From an uncultured Pelagibacteraceae bacterium (GTDB taxonomy: Bacteria; Pseudomonadota; Alphaproteobacteria; Pelagibacterales; Pelagibacteraceae): DNA of 59,455 bases. The notes beneath the pieces were generated by a model, which saw nothing but the letters and a program-made list of their open reading frames with translations, searched no databases and had not been told where the DNA came from. Made by a program: the position numbers and the translations under genes. The stretch is taken from assembly GCA_902530635.1 (NCBI GenBank), contig CACABC010000006.1:1-59455 (forward strand), given 5' to 3'. Of the stretch, positions 18,793 through 27,228 are shown piece by piece (position 1 is the stretch's first letter; every line of letters starts with the position of its first letter).

Positions 18793-19691
18793 TGGAGCTC
18801 TACCTTAAACTTATAGATGTTTTATTCCCTGTTTTTTTTATTATTGGAATTGGTTACTACCTTGGTAAAAAAGATTCTAAATTTGATACTAAATTTATAA
18901 CTAATTTTGCTGGAACTATCGGTACTCCAGCAATGATATTCTATACTATTACAACAACAGGTGTAACCTTAGAAATTTTTACAGAGTACTTTGTATATGC
19001 TTTGATTTTATTATCAGCATTTGCGTTGATCGGATTCTTCTTTTTATTATTTTTAAAAAAAGATCCTATTACCGAACTTCCCCCGATGTTTTTACCCAAT
19101 ACTGGCAACATGGGTGTACCTATTTGTTTATTTGCTTATGGTACTGCCGGTCTCGGTGTAGCATCAGCAATAGCATCTGTTATTATTCTATTTCACTTTA
19201 CTATTGGAGTTTTATTAGCTAGTAAGAAATTTTCATTTATCATTCTAATTAAAAATGGTCCAATTTATGGAATTATAGCTTCAATTTTGTTTCTTTATTT
19301 TGATTGGGACGTTCCTGGATATTTAGAGAACACGACATTTTTACTGACTTATACAACAATATTTTTAGTTCTTATGGCACTAGGTGTTGCTTTAACAAGA
19401 TTGAAGGTTGTCTCATGGAAACATGCAACTATATTGGGAGCTGTTAGGGTAATTTTGGGCCCCATAATTGGTTTTACTCTGATTAATTATTTAGAGCTTA
19501 GTGGGTTTATGGCAGGTGTTCTGTTCATACAATCAGCGATGCCAAGTGCAGTTTTAACGTACCTTGTTGGTTCCATGTATTCAAAGAAGAGGGCAGTAGA
19601 TAATATTGCTAGTGTAATTGTCACTTCAACGCTAATGTCTTTCGTGACAATTCCTGTTGTTGTTTATCTATCTTTACGATTCTTTAATTAA
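18792..19691 (+). CDS. AEC family transporter (auxin efflux carrier-like permease)
   Basis: Integral membrane carrier with about ten helices. The N-terminal half has VFFIIGIGYYLGKK, then the family's LPNTGNMGVPICLFAYG (NxGN(F/M)G motif). The C-terminal half has AVRVILGPIIGF and QSAMPSAVLTYLVG. At 299 residues it is standard length. Bacterial members carry dicarboxylates and similar anions, but no substrate can be assigned here. Last gene of the plus-strand operon; a long gene-free stretch follows. Confidence 0.9.
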   Translation: MELYLKLIDVLFPVFFIIGIGYYLGKKDSKFDTKFITNFAGTIGTPAMIFYTITTTGVTLEIFTEYFVYALILLSAFALIGFFFLLFLKKDPITELPPMFLPNTGNMGVPICLFAYGTAGLGVASAIASVIILFHFTIGVLLASKKFSFIILIKNGPIYGIIASILFLYFDWDVPGYLENTTFLLTYTTIFLVLMALGVALTRLKVVSWKHATILGAVRVILGPIIGFTLINYLELSGFMAGVLFIQSAMPSAVLTYLVGSMYSKKRAVDNIASVIVTSTLMSFVTIPVVVYLSLRFFN

Positions 19692-20113
19692 CACTTTTTT
19701 TATACTTAAAGTATTACTTTAAGTTATTTACTTATACATCTGTTTTTATTCAATAATATTAATATTAATAAATAAGATAATTAAATATTTTGCTAAAAAT
19801 AGTGATTTAATCAATCAGTAAACATATGCATACTGTAGAATTTAAAAAAACCGCATAAACAATGGGTTTTTTTCATATAGTGAAACTTGTTTTTAAAAAG
19901 GAACAGAATAATACAGTTAAATAGGGCAGACAAACAGTAAGCAATGCAGTTTGAGAATATAGCGTTTAATGGGCCATATACGGGTCTATTTTAATCATTT
20001 AACCATACAGGCTCTAATACACCGCATAAAACCTTGATTTTTATTAAAATACACTTATAGATTGCAAAAAACGTTGAAAAATAAGGGTTTTTTGGGCATA
20101 AAAGACCCCATTT
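19692..20113. other. 422-bp gene-free stretch between the dmd operon and the recombinase region
   Basis: No convincing coding frame on either strand. A 9-bp inverted repeat (7 A + CC at 19844-19852, GG + 7 T at 19865-19873, 12-base loop) lies about 150 bases past the AEC gene and could act as a weak terminator. The word CCGCATAAA occurs twice, at about 19851 and about 20022. The right part (19920-20110) is less AT-rich than the left. This is one of the few long gaps in an otherwise packed window and it borders a recombinase, so it may hold an attachment site or phage remnant. Confidence 0.6.
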
Positions 20114-20524
20114 TTAAGGCTTTTTTTGATATCTTGCATACTTTTTTGAACCCTTATTGGGACCTACAAATATGATTGTCCAGGCTGATTTACCCTCTGG
20201 GATCTTTAAACTATGTCTATCTGAGCCCTTTCTATAGCCGATATAGCCTGGCCCTCTCCAAAAAGTCCCGTTTTCCCTTGTTTCCCAATATCCACCCTTA
20301 ACTACAATAGTCAAATAAGACCAATAATGGTCGTGTAAATCACCTCTATCACTCTTTAGGATCTGGTGAACGAAGATATTGAAAGGGAACCATTTAGGTC
20401 TTTTACGAAATAAGGGATAGTATCTAACCATAAATGGCTCAGCTTTATTATAGTCTGGCCAGCTTGGACCTCGATCCATCACAATTCTTTTTCTAGACTC
20501 GAACATCATCGTATATTTAATCAC
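20114..20524 (-). CDS. Small cupin-like protein, phage type
   Basis: A 136-residue protein with cupin traits: LHDHYWSYLTIVVKGGYWE carries a His-x-His pair and a beta-hairpin, and SDRHSLKI gives a third His in the second cupin motif position; AWTIIFVGPNKG follows. Proteins with this arrangement are common in marine phage genomes, as far as I recall. Rich in Trp, Arg and Tyr, unlike its AT-driven lysine-rich neighbours. Divergent from the recombinase gene across a 63-bp gap. Function unknown; metal binding and a small-molecule role are plausible. Probably acquired. Confidence 0.55.
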   Translation of the reverse strand: MIKYTMMFESRKRIVMDRGPSWPDYNKAEPFMVRYYPLFRKRPKWFPFNIFVHQILKSDRGDLHDHYWSYLTIVVKGGYWETRENGTFWRGPGYIGYRKGSDRHSLKIPEGKSAWTIIFVGPNKGSKKYARYQKKP

Positions 20525-20556
20525 TTGACTTTAAAAATCATCTATTATATTAGTAG

Positions 20557-20575
20557 TGATAATTAATTGTTATCA
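20557..20575. promoter_or_regulatory. Inverted repeat between cupin gene and recombinase
   Basis: TGATAA (20557-20562) and TTATCA (20570-20575) form perfect 6-bp arms around a 7-base spacer. The repeat ends 12 bases before the recombinase ATG, so it could be an operator for one or both divergent genes. With such AT-rich DNA it may be chance. Confidence 0.3.
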
Positions 20576-20587
20576 ATAGTAATAGAT

Positions 20588-21544
20588 ATGAATGAACTAG
20601 TTACAGATCTAAAAGCCTTACATGAGGAAACTCTAAATAACCTTAAAAGCTCAAAAGCAAGCAATACTATAAGAGCTTATAAATCAGATTTTAAGGACTT
20701 TGGAGCCTTCTGTGCCAAGCACGGTTTCAAATCATTACCGACAGAACCTAAAATAGTGGCATTATATCTAACTTATCTATCTGGAAAAAACTCTAAAATG
20801 AGTACTTTAAGGCGTAGATTGGTCTCTATAAGCATGATTCATAAACATAAGGGGCATTACCTGGATACAAAGCATCCCATAATTATTGAGAACCTAATGG
20901 GTATTAAACGTACAAAAGGAACCATTCAAAGGGGTAAAAAACCTATATTAATCAATCATTTAAAAGCAATAATTAAAGTAATAGATGAAGATAAAATTGA
21001 GGAAATTAAGAAAATTAGAGACAAAACAATCATCTTAACTGGTTTCGGAGGCGGGTTTAGAAGAACAGAATTAATATCAATAGATTATGAAGATCTGGAG
21101 TTTGTACCTGAAGGTTTAAAAATCACTCTTAAAAGATCAAAAACAGACCAATTTGGAGAAGGGATGATTAAAGGACTGCCCTACTTCTCAAATAAAAATT
21201 ATTGCCCTGTATCTCACTTAAAGAAATGGATAAATTTGTCAAAAATTAAAGAAGGTCCAATTTTTAGAAGATTTGTAAAAGGATCATCATTAACAAATGA
21301 TAGATTAACTGATCAATCGGTAGTTTTAATAATTAAAAGATATTTAGAAATGGCTGGGATAAATAATAAAAACTTTTCAGGTCATAGTCTAAGATCAGGA
21401 TTTGCAACAGTTTCGGCTGAGTCTGGTGCTGATGAAAGAAGTATTATGGCAATGACAGGTCATAAAACAACTCAAATGGTTAGAAGATATATTAAAGAAG
21501 CGAATTTATTTAAAAATAACGCTTTAAATAAAGTTAAATTATAG
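20588..21544 (+). CDS. Tyrosine-type site-specific recombinase/integrase
   Basis: Cuts and rejoins DNA through a 3'-phosphotyrosyl link. With the start at ATG 20588 (an in-frame TTG exists at 20567), the catalytic set is Arg158 (GFRRTEL), Lys185 (RSKTDQ), His266-x-x-Arg269 (GHSLRSG), His292 (MTGHK) and Tyr301 (RRYI). A SAM-like N-terminal domain covers about residues 1-100 (SNTIRAYKSDFKDF). At 318 residues it has XerC/D size but lies alone, beside a phage-like cupin gene and a surface-glycan operon. It converges with the GT11 gene and overlaps its end by 11 bp. Apparently intact. Confidence 0.92.
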   Translation: MNELVTDLKALHEETLNNLKSSKASNTIRAYKSDFKDFGAFCAKHGFKSLPTEPKIVALYLTYLSGKNSKMSTLRRRLVSISMIHKHKGHYLDTKHPIIIENLMGIKRTKGTIQRGKKPILINHLKAIIKVIDEDKIEEIKKIRDKTIILTGFGGGFRRTELISIDYEDLEFVPEGLKITLKRSKTDQFGEGMIKGLPYFSNKNYCPVSHLKKWINLSKIKEGPIFRRFVKGSSLTNDRLTDQSVVLIIKRYLEMAGINNKNFSGHSLRSGFATVSAESGADERSIMAMTGHKTTQMVRRYIKEANLFKNNALNKVKL

Positions 21545-22442
21545 ACCAGGATTCTGGCCAGAAATCTTTATTATTTGAAGGATTTAGATTATCAGAAGGT
21601 CTAACACATATTTTATTAGGATATTGGTTCAACCACGCACCCCACCAATGAAATGATGATGGGCTTACAATAAAATGTTTTGCGAAACTGAATAAATAGA
21701 AATCGTTTATATAGTCATTATTCTGAACAAAAATAAACTTATTTCTATCGAATATTTTATCTAGATCAGAAAAATTATTAGACCAAATAAAGAATTTTGG
21801 ATTATCAATTTTATTTTCAAAATATGAGACAGCTCTATTAATATAATTAATAATATCTTCTAATCTCATATCCTTTTTGGGCTCTCTTCCTCTATCGTTG
21901 AAGTAACTTGGTTCAACAAATCTATCTCTACGTACATGGATTGAAACTGAATTGCTTTCACTTAATAAATTAATAAATTTATTTTTATTGTCAATATAAG
22001 AGTTTTTTATTTTGAATTCTTCAATTAATTCAGTCTTAAGATCGAAAAAGTATTTTTCGGATTCAAAATATCCCTCAAGATAAACTGTATCAGATAAAGG
22101 ATAGTCAATTTTTTCGTAATAAGTTTTCTTATTTGAACCTTTAGGATCCGTCAAAAAAGCTTTGTTTTTTTGAAATCTATTTAGAGTTTTAATTATTTTT
22201 TTATAATTATGAGTTATATAATTATCGTATTTATTAGATTTATCTGCTAAACCCCCTGTTAAATTAAAAGGATTTAATCCAAAAGCTCTGCCAAAAGTTC
22301 TGTTTTTAGCTTGAAAAAAACCTGATGTATTATCAATATATAACTTATAACCAAACCTTTTAGCTAAAGAAAATGCGTTAGCATACATAAACATTTGATT
22401 ACCTAACCCAGCAGCTACTTTTACAATAATTTTCTTATCCAT
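21534..22442 (-). CDS. GT11 family glycosyltransferase (alpha-1,2-fucosyltransferase-like)
   Basis: Family 11 enzymes move fucose from GDP-fucose to galactose on surface glycans. Marks are GLGNQMFMYANAFSLAKRFG near residues 12-31, the donor-binding HVRRD at 169-173, and the C-terminal SPSSFHWWGAWLN. The motif departs slightly from the usual H-x-R-R-G-D form. Last gene of a seven-gene minus-strand operon, overlapping the GIY-YIG gene by 8 bp and converging with the recombinase. Donor and acceptor cannot be told from sequence; no GDP-fucose synthesis genes are in the window. Confidence 0.85.
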   Translation of the reverse strand: MDKKIIVKVAAGLGNQMFMYANAFSLAKRFGYKLYIDNTSGFFQAKNRTFGRAFGLNPFNLTGGLADKSNKYDNYITHNYKKIIKTLNRFQKNKAFLTDPKGSNKKTYYEKIDYPLSDTVYLEGYFESEKYFFDLKTELIEEFKIKNSYIDNKNKFINLLSESNSVSIHVRRDRFVEPSYFNDRGREPKKDMRLEDIINYINRAVSYFENKIDNPKFFIWSNNFSDLDKIFDRNKFIFVQNNDYINDFYLFSFAKHFIVSPSSFHWWGAWLNQYPNKICVRPSDNLNPSNNKDFWPESWSII

Positions 22443-22707
22443 AATTTTTTATAAATTTTAATTTTATATCATTCCTTAATTTTCTATTTTTTTTTAATAA
22501 GTATTCATATTTTAAAGCCTTACTTTTATCTTTAAAATTTTTCTTATAAATTAATTTCCAATATCTTCCTTTTGTACTTTTTGCGCCTTTATTTGAATTA
22601 TGCTGGTTTAATCTATTTTTAATGTTTTTTGCATATCCTACATAAGTTTTATAAAAACCTTTCTTTTTTGAAATAATTAAATAAACATTATGTGAGCTTG
22701 GGCTCAT
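22435..22707 (-). CDS. Small GIY-YIG domain protein
   Basis: A 90-residue single-domain protein of the UPF0213/YhbQ-like GIY-YIG group. The signature appears as VYLIISKK...YKTYVGYAKNIKNRLNQHN, with the conserved Arg and His of the catalytic helix, then KGAKSTKGRYWKLIY. Members are nuclease-like but rarely characterised. It abuts the aminotransferase gene and overlaps GT11, so it is translated within a glycan operon, an odd place for a nuclease fold. Confidence 0.85.
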   Translation of the reverse strand: MSPSSHNVYLIISKKKGFYKTYVGYAKNIKNRLNQHNSNKGAKSTKGRYWKLIYKKNFKDKSKALKYEYLLKKNRKLRNDIKLKFIKNYG

Positions 22708-23835
22708 TTAATAATTGAAATATTTTTTTATAGTCTTAACTATTTTTTCAGCATCACTTAACTTCATATATGGATAAACAGGGAGACTTAAGCATTCTTT
22801 AGACCATTTCTCAGATATTGGGAGACTCTCTTTTTTTACACTACCCCTTAATGCCCCTGCTCTATTAAGGCTATAAGGATAATGTAATTGTGAACTTATA
22901 CCATTTTTTTGCAAATACTTTAAAAGCCTGTCTCTATTTTTAACTCTTATAACGTATAAATGCCTAGATGATCCCGGTTTAGTTTCTGTAGTTTTAACCT
23001 CGCTAATAAATTGCAGTTCATCATCATAATACTTTGAAATTTTTCTTCTGTAATCATTATGTTTTTTTGTATGATTTACTTTTTCAAAAAGAATAGATGC
23101 TTGTATGGTGTCCAATCTACTGTTTAAGCCTTCATATTCATGAACATTTTTTTTGATAGTTCCCAAATTTCTTAATATTTTTAATTTACGATAAAAATTC
23201 ATATTATTAGTAGTTATCAATCCACCATCCCCATAAGCACCAAGGTTTTTTGATGGATAAAAACTGTAACAAGATAAATCAGCGTAAGAATGATTGAGTT
23301 CTTTTTTACAACAGGTTTCTTCATCTGCTCTACCACAGTTATAACAACTAAATGCAAAATGAGATTGAGCGCTATCTTCTATAATAAAAACTCTTTTACC
23401 TACAATTGATCTTAATCTTTTTATATCAACCTTTTGACCATATAAATTTACCGGGATAATTGCTTTGGTGTTTTTGTTTATTTTTTTTTTAACAGACTCC
23501 AAAGATATCAATCCTGTGTCAGGATCTATATCAGCAAAACAAATTTTTGTCTTATTTAATGCCAAACTTAAACCCGTTGATATATATGACATACCAGGAA
23601 TTATCACCTCATGTTTTTTTTTAAGTCCTAAAGCTTTAATAGACAAAATTAAAGCATCTGTACCTGTTGCACAACCAACTGAATATTTAACATTAGCTAA
23701 TTTAGAAAATTTTTTTTCAAATTTTTCTACATTTTTTCCAAGTATAAAGTCTCCTTTTTTAACAGTCGATAAAAGAGATTTGTTAATCTTTGATTGTTCA
23801 TTTTTAGAAAATGGATTAACATCAGTAAATTTCAT
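22708..23835 (-). CDS. DegT/DnrJ/EryC1-type sugar aminotransferase
   Basis: PLP enzyme that transaminates nucleotide-linked keto-sugars for surface polysaccharides. The PLP lysine is Lys196 in FYPSKNLGAYGDGG; GTDALILSI, VNLYGQKVD and EDSAQSHFA are family marks, and the C-terminus has RHLYVIRV and HYPYS. Between SHFA and DLSCYSFYP lies an added segment (about residues 164-183) with Cys164, Cys167, Cys175 and Cys176, which most relatives lack as far as I know; it may bind zinc. It sits 2 bp after the acetyltransferase gene in the operon. Intact at 375 residues. Confidence 0.9.
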   Translation of the reverse strand: MKFTDVNPFSKNEQSKINKSLLSTVKKGDFILGKNVEKFEKKFSKLANVKYSVGCATGTDALILSIKALGLKKKHEVIIPGMSYISTGLSLALNKTKICFADIDPDTGLISLESVKKKINKNTKAIIPVNLYGQKVDIKRLRSIVGKRVFIIEDSAQSHFAFSCYNCGRADEETCCKKELNHSYADLSCYSFYPSKNLGAYGDGGLITTNNMNFYRKLKILRNLGTIKKNVHEYEGLNSRLDTIQASILFEKVNHTKKHNDYRRKISKYYDDELQFISEVKTTETKPGSSRHLYVIRVKNRDRLLKYLQKNGISSQLHYPYSLNRAGALRGSVKKESLPISEKWSKECLSLPVYPYMKLSDAEKIVKTIKKYFNY

Positions 23836-23837
23836 AA

Positions 23838-24296
23838 TTAAATTTTCCTTAAATATTTTGCTGGGTTACCTGCGTAGATACCTTTTTTTTTAATATTCTT
23901 AGTAACTACTGATCCAGCTCCAATGACAGATCCCCTGCAGATATGAACTGGTAAAATTGTTGAATTGGATCCAATTAGCACATCATCGGCAATTACTGTT
24001 TTTTTATAATATTTTGAGTTTCTATTTATTTTACCTTTTTTAAAATCATCATTTGTAAACATAGTTCCATGGCCTATAAAACAATTATTTCCAATTTTTA
24101 CTTTTTCACATATAAAAGAGTGACTTTGTACCCTTGTATTATTTCCAACACTTGTATTTTTTTGTATCTCTACAAAAGGACCGATAAATACGTTACTACC
24201 GAACTTTGAGCCATAAATATTAGTTGGTTCAACCACAATACAATTTTTTCCAAATTTTGTGTTTTTAATTTTTGATTTATGTTTTTTTAGTTTCAA
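23838..24296 (-). CDS. Hexapeptide-repeat acyltransferase (WbbJ/WlbB-like)
   Basis: Left-handed beta-helix acetyltransferase of 152 residues. Repeated hexapeptides are plain: GSNVFIGPFVEI, TSVGNNTRVQ, VKIGNNCFIG, DDVLIGSNSTILP and GSVIGAGSVVT, ending in GIYAGNPAKYLRKI. It resembles enzymes that N-acetylate amino-sugars, and the neighbouring aminotransferase could make its substrate, so the two probably form an acetamido-sugar pair. It directly follows the glycosyltransferase gene with no gap. Confidence 0.9.
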   Translation of the reverse strand: MKLKKHKSKIKNTKFGKNCIVVEPTNIYGSKFGSNVFIGPFVEIQKNTSVGNNTRVQSHSFICEKVKIGNNCFIGHGTMFTNDDFKKGKINRNSKYYKKTVIADDVLIGSNSTILPVHICRGSVIGAGSVVTKNIKKKGIYAGNPAKYLRKI

Positions 24297-26432
24297 TTAA
24301 TCCATCCATTTAAGTTTTTTGGAAGTTTCTCTATTAAAAGATTTTGATATTATGTATTCAGACACTTTCTGACATTCAAATAGGTCAAAATATCTCCTTC
24401 TTCCATTCTTTGCTATTCTGACTCTCGATTTATCATTTGATTTATAAAAATTTATTTTATTTGCTAGATCTTGAAGACCTGAATAAAAAATTACTTCATC
24501 TCTGCTAAAAAAATTGTCTAGTTTAGTTCTTTTATCAATAAAAGTTAATAATCCATTACCAATAAGTGAGGCTATTCTGTTACTCGTTAAATATTTTAAT
24601 GGTTTCCCTCTTGTTAAATTAAGAGCCATCTTGGAATTAACTATTACTTTATAAAAATCATCTGCCCAAACCGGCTCTCTATCTTTATAACCATATATAT
24701 CAAAAATGATATTCGGACATTCCGAAATTAATTCACTAATAAAATTATGTCTTTCGTCTTGCTTATCCCTTTTCAATTTGCCCCTATTAACACCATGACT
24801 CATTGAAAAAAAAACATCATTAATTTGATTTATGTTTTCATAAATTTTTAATTTTTCAATGTTTTTATCAACAGGGATGGGTAAATAATGGAAGTTATTC
24901 TTTTTCTTTAAAAAATTAAGTGTCGATGGATGTGTTGTAATAAAATTAGAGGTAATGAAATCATCATATTTTAAGAGTTTTTTTCTATTAGATGAAAAAT
25001 CAGGTCCGCTATCGGCTAAATGGTCCTCAAACCATTGTGAAATAATTGTATTTTTACTTTGGTCTTTTATACGCTCAAGTGTGATGTTATCAATGTCGTA
25101 CGAGTGTCCAAGTAAAATTAGATCAGGTTTGTAATTTTTTGCAGTTTCGTAAATCATTGTGTTCAAATAACTTTTACCCTTAAAATCTCTAAAAGATTTG
25201 TTAAATTTACCAACATCTCTATCACTAACATTAATTACATCATGACCATTTCGTATGAATCCATTAGCCAATTTCTTTGCAATAGATATGTAGTAAAGCC
25301 TATTAAATTGGCGATTACCAAAATTTGAGATGTTTAAAATTTTGAGATTATTTATATTTCTATTAATAAAAATATTCTTTTCATTAATAATTTCTTCTCT
25401 TAATAAGTCAAAGATTTTAGTATTTTTTTTAATATCATGAAAAACGGACTTTAAAGATTTCTTTTGTAAATCTTCTCTTAGTTTTTTATCATTTATTAAA
25501 CTATTAATTTTTTTATAAATTTCGCTTTGATTAATACGATTTAAGTAAATACCATACGGTATTGTTTCAGGCAAACCACCGCGTCTGGATAAAATTGTTG
25601 CGCAACCTCTAGAAGCAGCTTCCAAGGATGTTCTGCCAAAGGGCTCTTCCCAATGAGAGGGAACAACAGATATGCTTGATTTTTTGTAAATATTAAGTGT
25701 TTCATCATGTGTAATCCACCCCAAATGAAATAGTCTTTCATGTTTAAAATTATATTTTTCTCTGGGCTCGTCTCCAATAACAATACTTTTCCAATCTTTA
25801 TGTTTTTTGAGGATCTTAATTATAGCTCTACCAAAAGTATCATATCCTTTTGAATGGTTTAGCTTACCAACAAAAGTTATTATTTTTTCCTTTTTTGGAA
25901 ATTTGTTTATTTTAGTAATTGCAGGATAAACAACTTGGCATTTTTCATGATTTTTGATGTCAAGACCTTCGAAAAATTTTTCTTTCACCCAATTACTTAC
26001 AAAAGTAATTTTATTACAAATTTTTAAAAGACGCTTACGTTCTTTTGCCGTAACAGCACCCCTCAAAGTTTGGGGGTTATTGTGAATTATTAATATGTAT
26101 TTATTATTACTTAAATATTTCTCAATATGTAAAATATACGAAGGCCGATTATGTATCTCAATAAGTGAAAACTTTTTTTTTCTTAATACATCAATAAATT
26201 TATTTACATATTGCAAGTTTTTACTCTGTAGACCGAAATTAGAAAACTTTAAATTTACGTATTTAAAGTTATTAAATACCTTGTTAATATTTGATGTATA
26301 ACCAAAAATTGTTGTATTTTTATTAAATTTACTATTTTTTGAAAAGTCTTTAACCCATATTGATGCAGAGCCCGCATTGTCCCTTATAAATTGGTCTTTG
26401 TATGGAAGTAAAATTGCAACATTTATCTTCAT
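24297..26432 (-). CDS. Two-domain glycosyltransferase (GT4-like + CgeB-like)
   Basis: At 711 residues this looks like two GT-B transferases in one chain. The first half (to about 345) has the GT4 pattern: FVGKLNHSKGYDTF, then VVPSHWEEPFGRTSLEAASRG with the E-x7-E-like donor site. The second half (about 365-711) begins again with LNISNFGNRQFNRLYYIS and has a CgeB-like end (NLTRGKPLKYLTSNRIASLIGNG, then a spore-coat-like FDLFECQKVSEYI). Probably adds two sugars of a repeat unit. Start 4 bp after the aldolase gene. Fused rather than frameshifted: one frame runs through. Confidence 0.85.
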   Translation of the reverse strand: MKINVAILLPYKDQFIRDNAGSASIWVKDFSKNSKFNKNTTIFGYTSNINKVFNNFKYVNLKFSNFGLQSKNLQYVNKFIDVLRKKKFSLIEIHNRPSYILHIEKYLSNNKYILIIHNNPQTLRGAVTAKERKRLLKICNKITFVSNWVKEKFFEGLDIKNHEKCQVVYPAITKINKFPKKEKIITFVGKLNHSKGYDTFGRAIIKILKKHKDWKSIVIGDEPREKYNFKHERLFHLGWITHDETLNIYKKSSISVVPSHWEEPFGRTSLEAASRGCATILSRRGGLPETIPYGIYLNRINQSEIYKKINSLINDKKLREDLQKKSLKSVFHDIKKNTKIFDLLREEIINEKNIFINRNINNLKILNISNFGNRQFNRLYYISIAKKLANGFIRNGHDVINVSDRDVGKFNKSFRDFKGKSYLNTMIYETAKNYKPDLILLGHSYDIDNITLERIKDQSKNTIISQWFEDHLADSGPDFSSNRKKLLKYDDFITSNFITTHPSTLNFLKKKNNFHYLPIPVDKNIEKLKIYENINQINDVFFSMSHGVNRGKLKRDKQDERHNFISELISECPNIIFDIYGYKDREPVWADDFYKVIVNSKMALNLTRGKPLKYLTSNRIASLIGNGLLTFIDKRTKLDNFFSRDEVIFYSGLQDLANKINFYKSNDKSRVRIAKNGRRRYFDLFECQKVSEYIISKSFNRETSKKLKWMD

Positions 26433-26436
26433 TAAA

Positions 26437-27225
26437 TTAATACCCTTTACCCTCCTTACTTTTAATACCTTTTAATTTTTGTAAAACCGATTTTGCTCCA
26501 CTAGACATAAATCTTTGATCAGATCCTACCGTAACTAACTGAAAACCTATTTTGATCATTTTTTCTGCATATTCAGGTGTTGCATTATGGATGCCAGGGA
26601 TTTTTTTATTTTTTTTTGCATGTTCTAAAATTTTCATAATTGAAGGATAAGCTGGATCATTTTCTCCTTTATCAAAACCGGGTTCTGTTCCTATAGCTAA
26701 GCTTAAGTCTGCTGGTCCTATATATATACCATCTAAACCTGGTGTAGACATTATCTCATCAAGTTTATCCAGCGCCTCTTTTGTTTCGATCATTGCAAAT
26801 TTTAATATTTCATCGTTTGCATATTTTCCATAATCAGATCCGCCATATAAAAGGCTACGTATTGGACCAAAACTTCTATACCCCTTAGGAGGATACAAGC
26901 AAGCTTGGACGAACTTCTCAGCTTCTTGTCTGTTACTAACCATGGGACAAATTACTCCATACACACCTGCATCTAAAATTTTCATTATTTGACCTGGTTC
27001 ATTCCAATTAACTCTAGCCATCGGTACAGTATCAGTTGTTGATATTGCCTGAAGCATTTGCAAAGCATTAGGATAATCAACAGCTCCGTGTTGCATATCA
27101 ATTGTGAGAGAGTCCCATCCCTGATGTGCCATTACTTCGGTAGAAAAAGAATTTGGTATTTGAAGCCATCCATTTACTACAGCTTTACCTTCAGAAACAA
27201 TTTTTTTGAGCTTGTTTTTACGCAT
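26437..27225 (-). CDS. HpcH/HpaI family class II aldolase
   Basis: Metal-dependent aldolase making or cleaving 2-keto-acids with release of pyruvate. Family residues are visible: DMQHGAVD (catalytic His with Asp), MARVNWNEPG, the metal Glu in FAMIETKEALD and the metal Asp in GIYIGPADLS. At 262 residues it matches 2-keto-3-deoxy-L-rhamnonate and 4-hydroxy-2-oxoheptanedioate aldolases. It follows an aldehyde dehydrogenase by 3 bp; the pair could release and then oxidise an aldehyde. Substrate unknown. Confidence 0.88.
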   Translation of the reverse strand: MRKNKLKKIVSEGKAVVNGWLQIPNSFSTEVMAHQGWDSLTIDMQHGAVDYPNALQMLQAISTTDTVPMARVNWNEPGQIMKILDAGVYGVICPMVSNRQEAEKFVQACLYPPKGYRSFGPIRSLLYGGSDYGKYANDEILKFAMIETKEALDKLDEIMSTPGLDGIYIGPADLSLAIGTEPGFDKGENDPAYPSIMKILEHAKKNKKIPGIHNATPEYAEKMIKIGFQLVTVGSDQRFMSSGAKSVLQKLKGIKSKEGKGY

Positions 27226-27228
27226 TAA

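Noticed and set aside
19844-19873. A/T inverted repeat as a strong terminator of the dmd operon
   Set aside because: Only two G-C pairs and a 12-base loop, about 150 bases from the last gene; at best a weak terminator.
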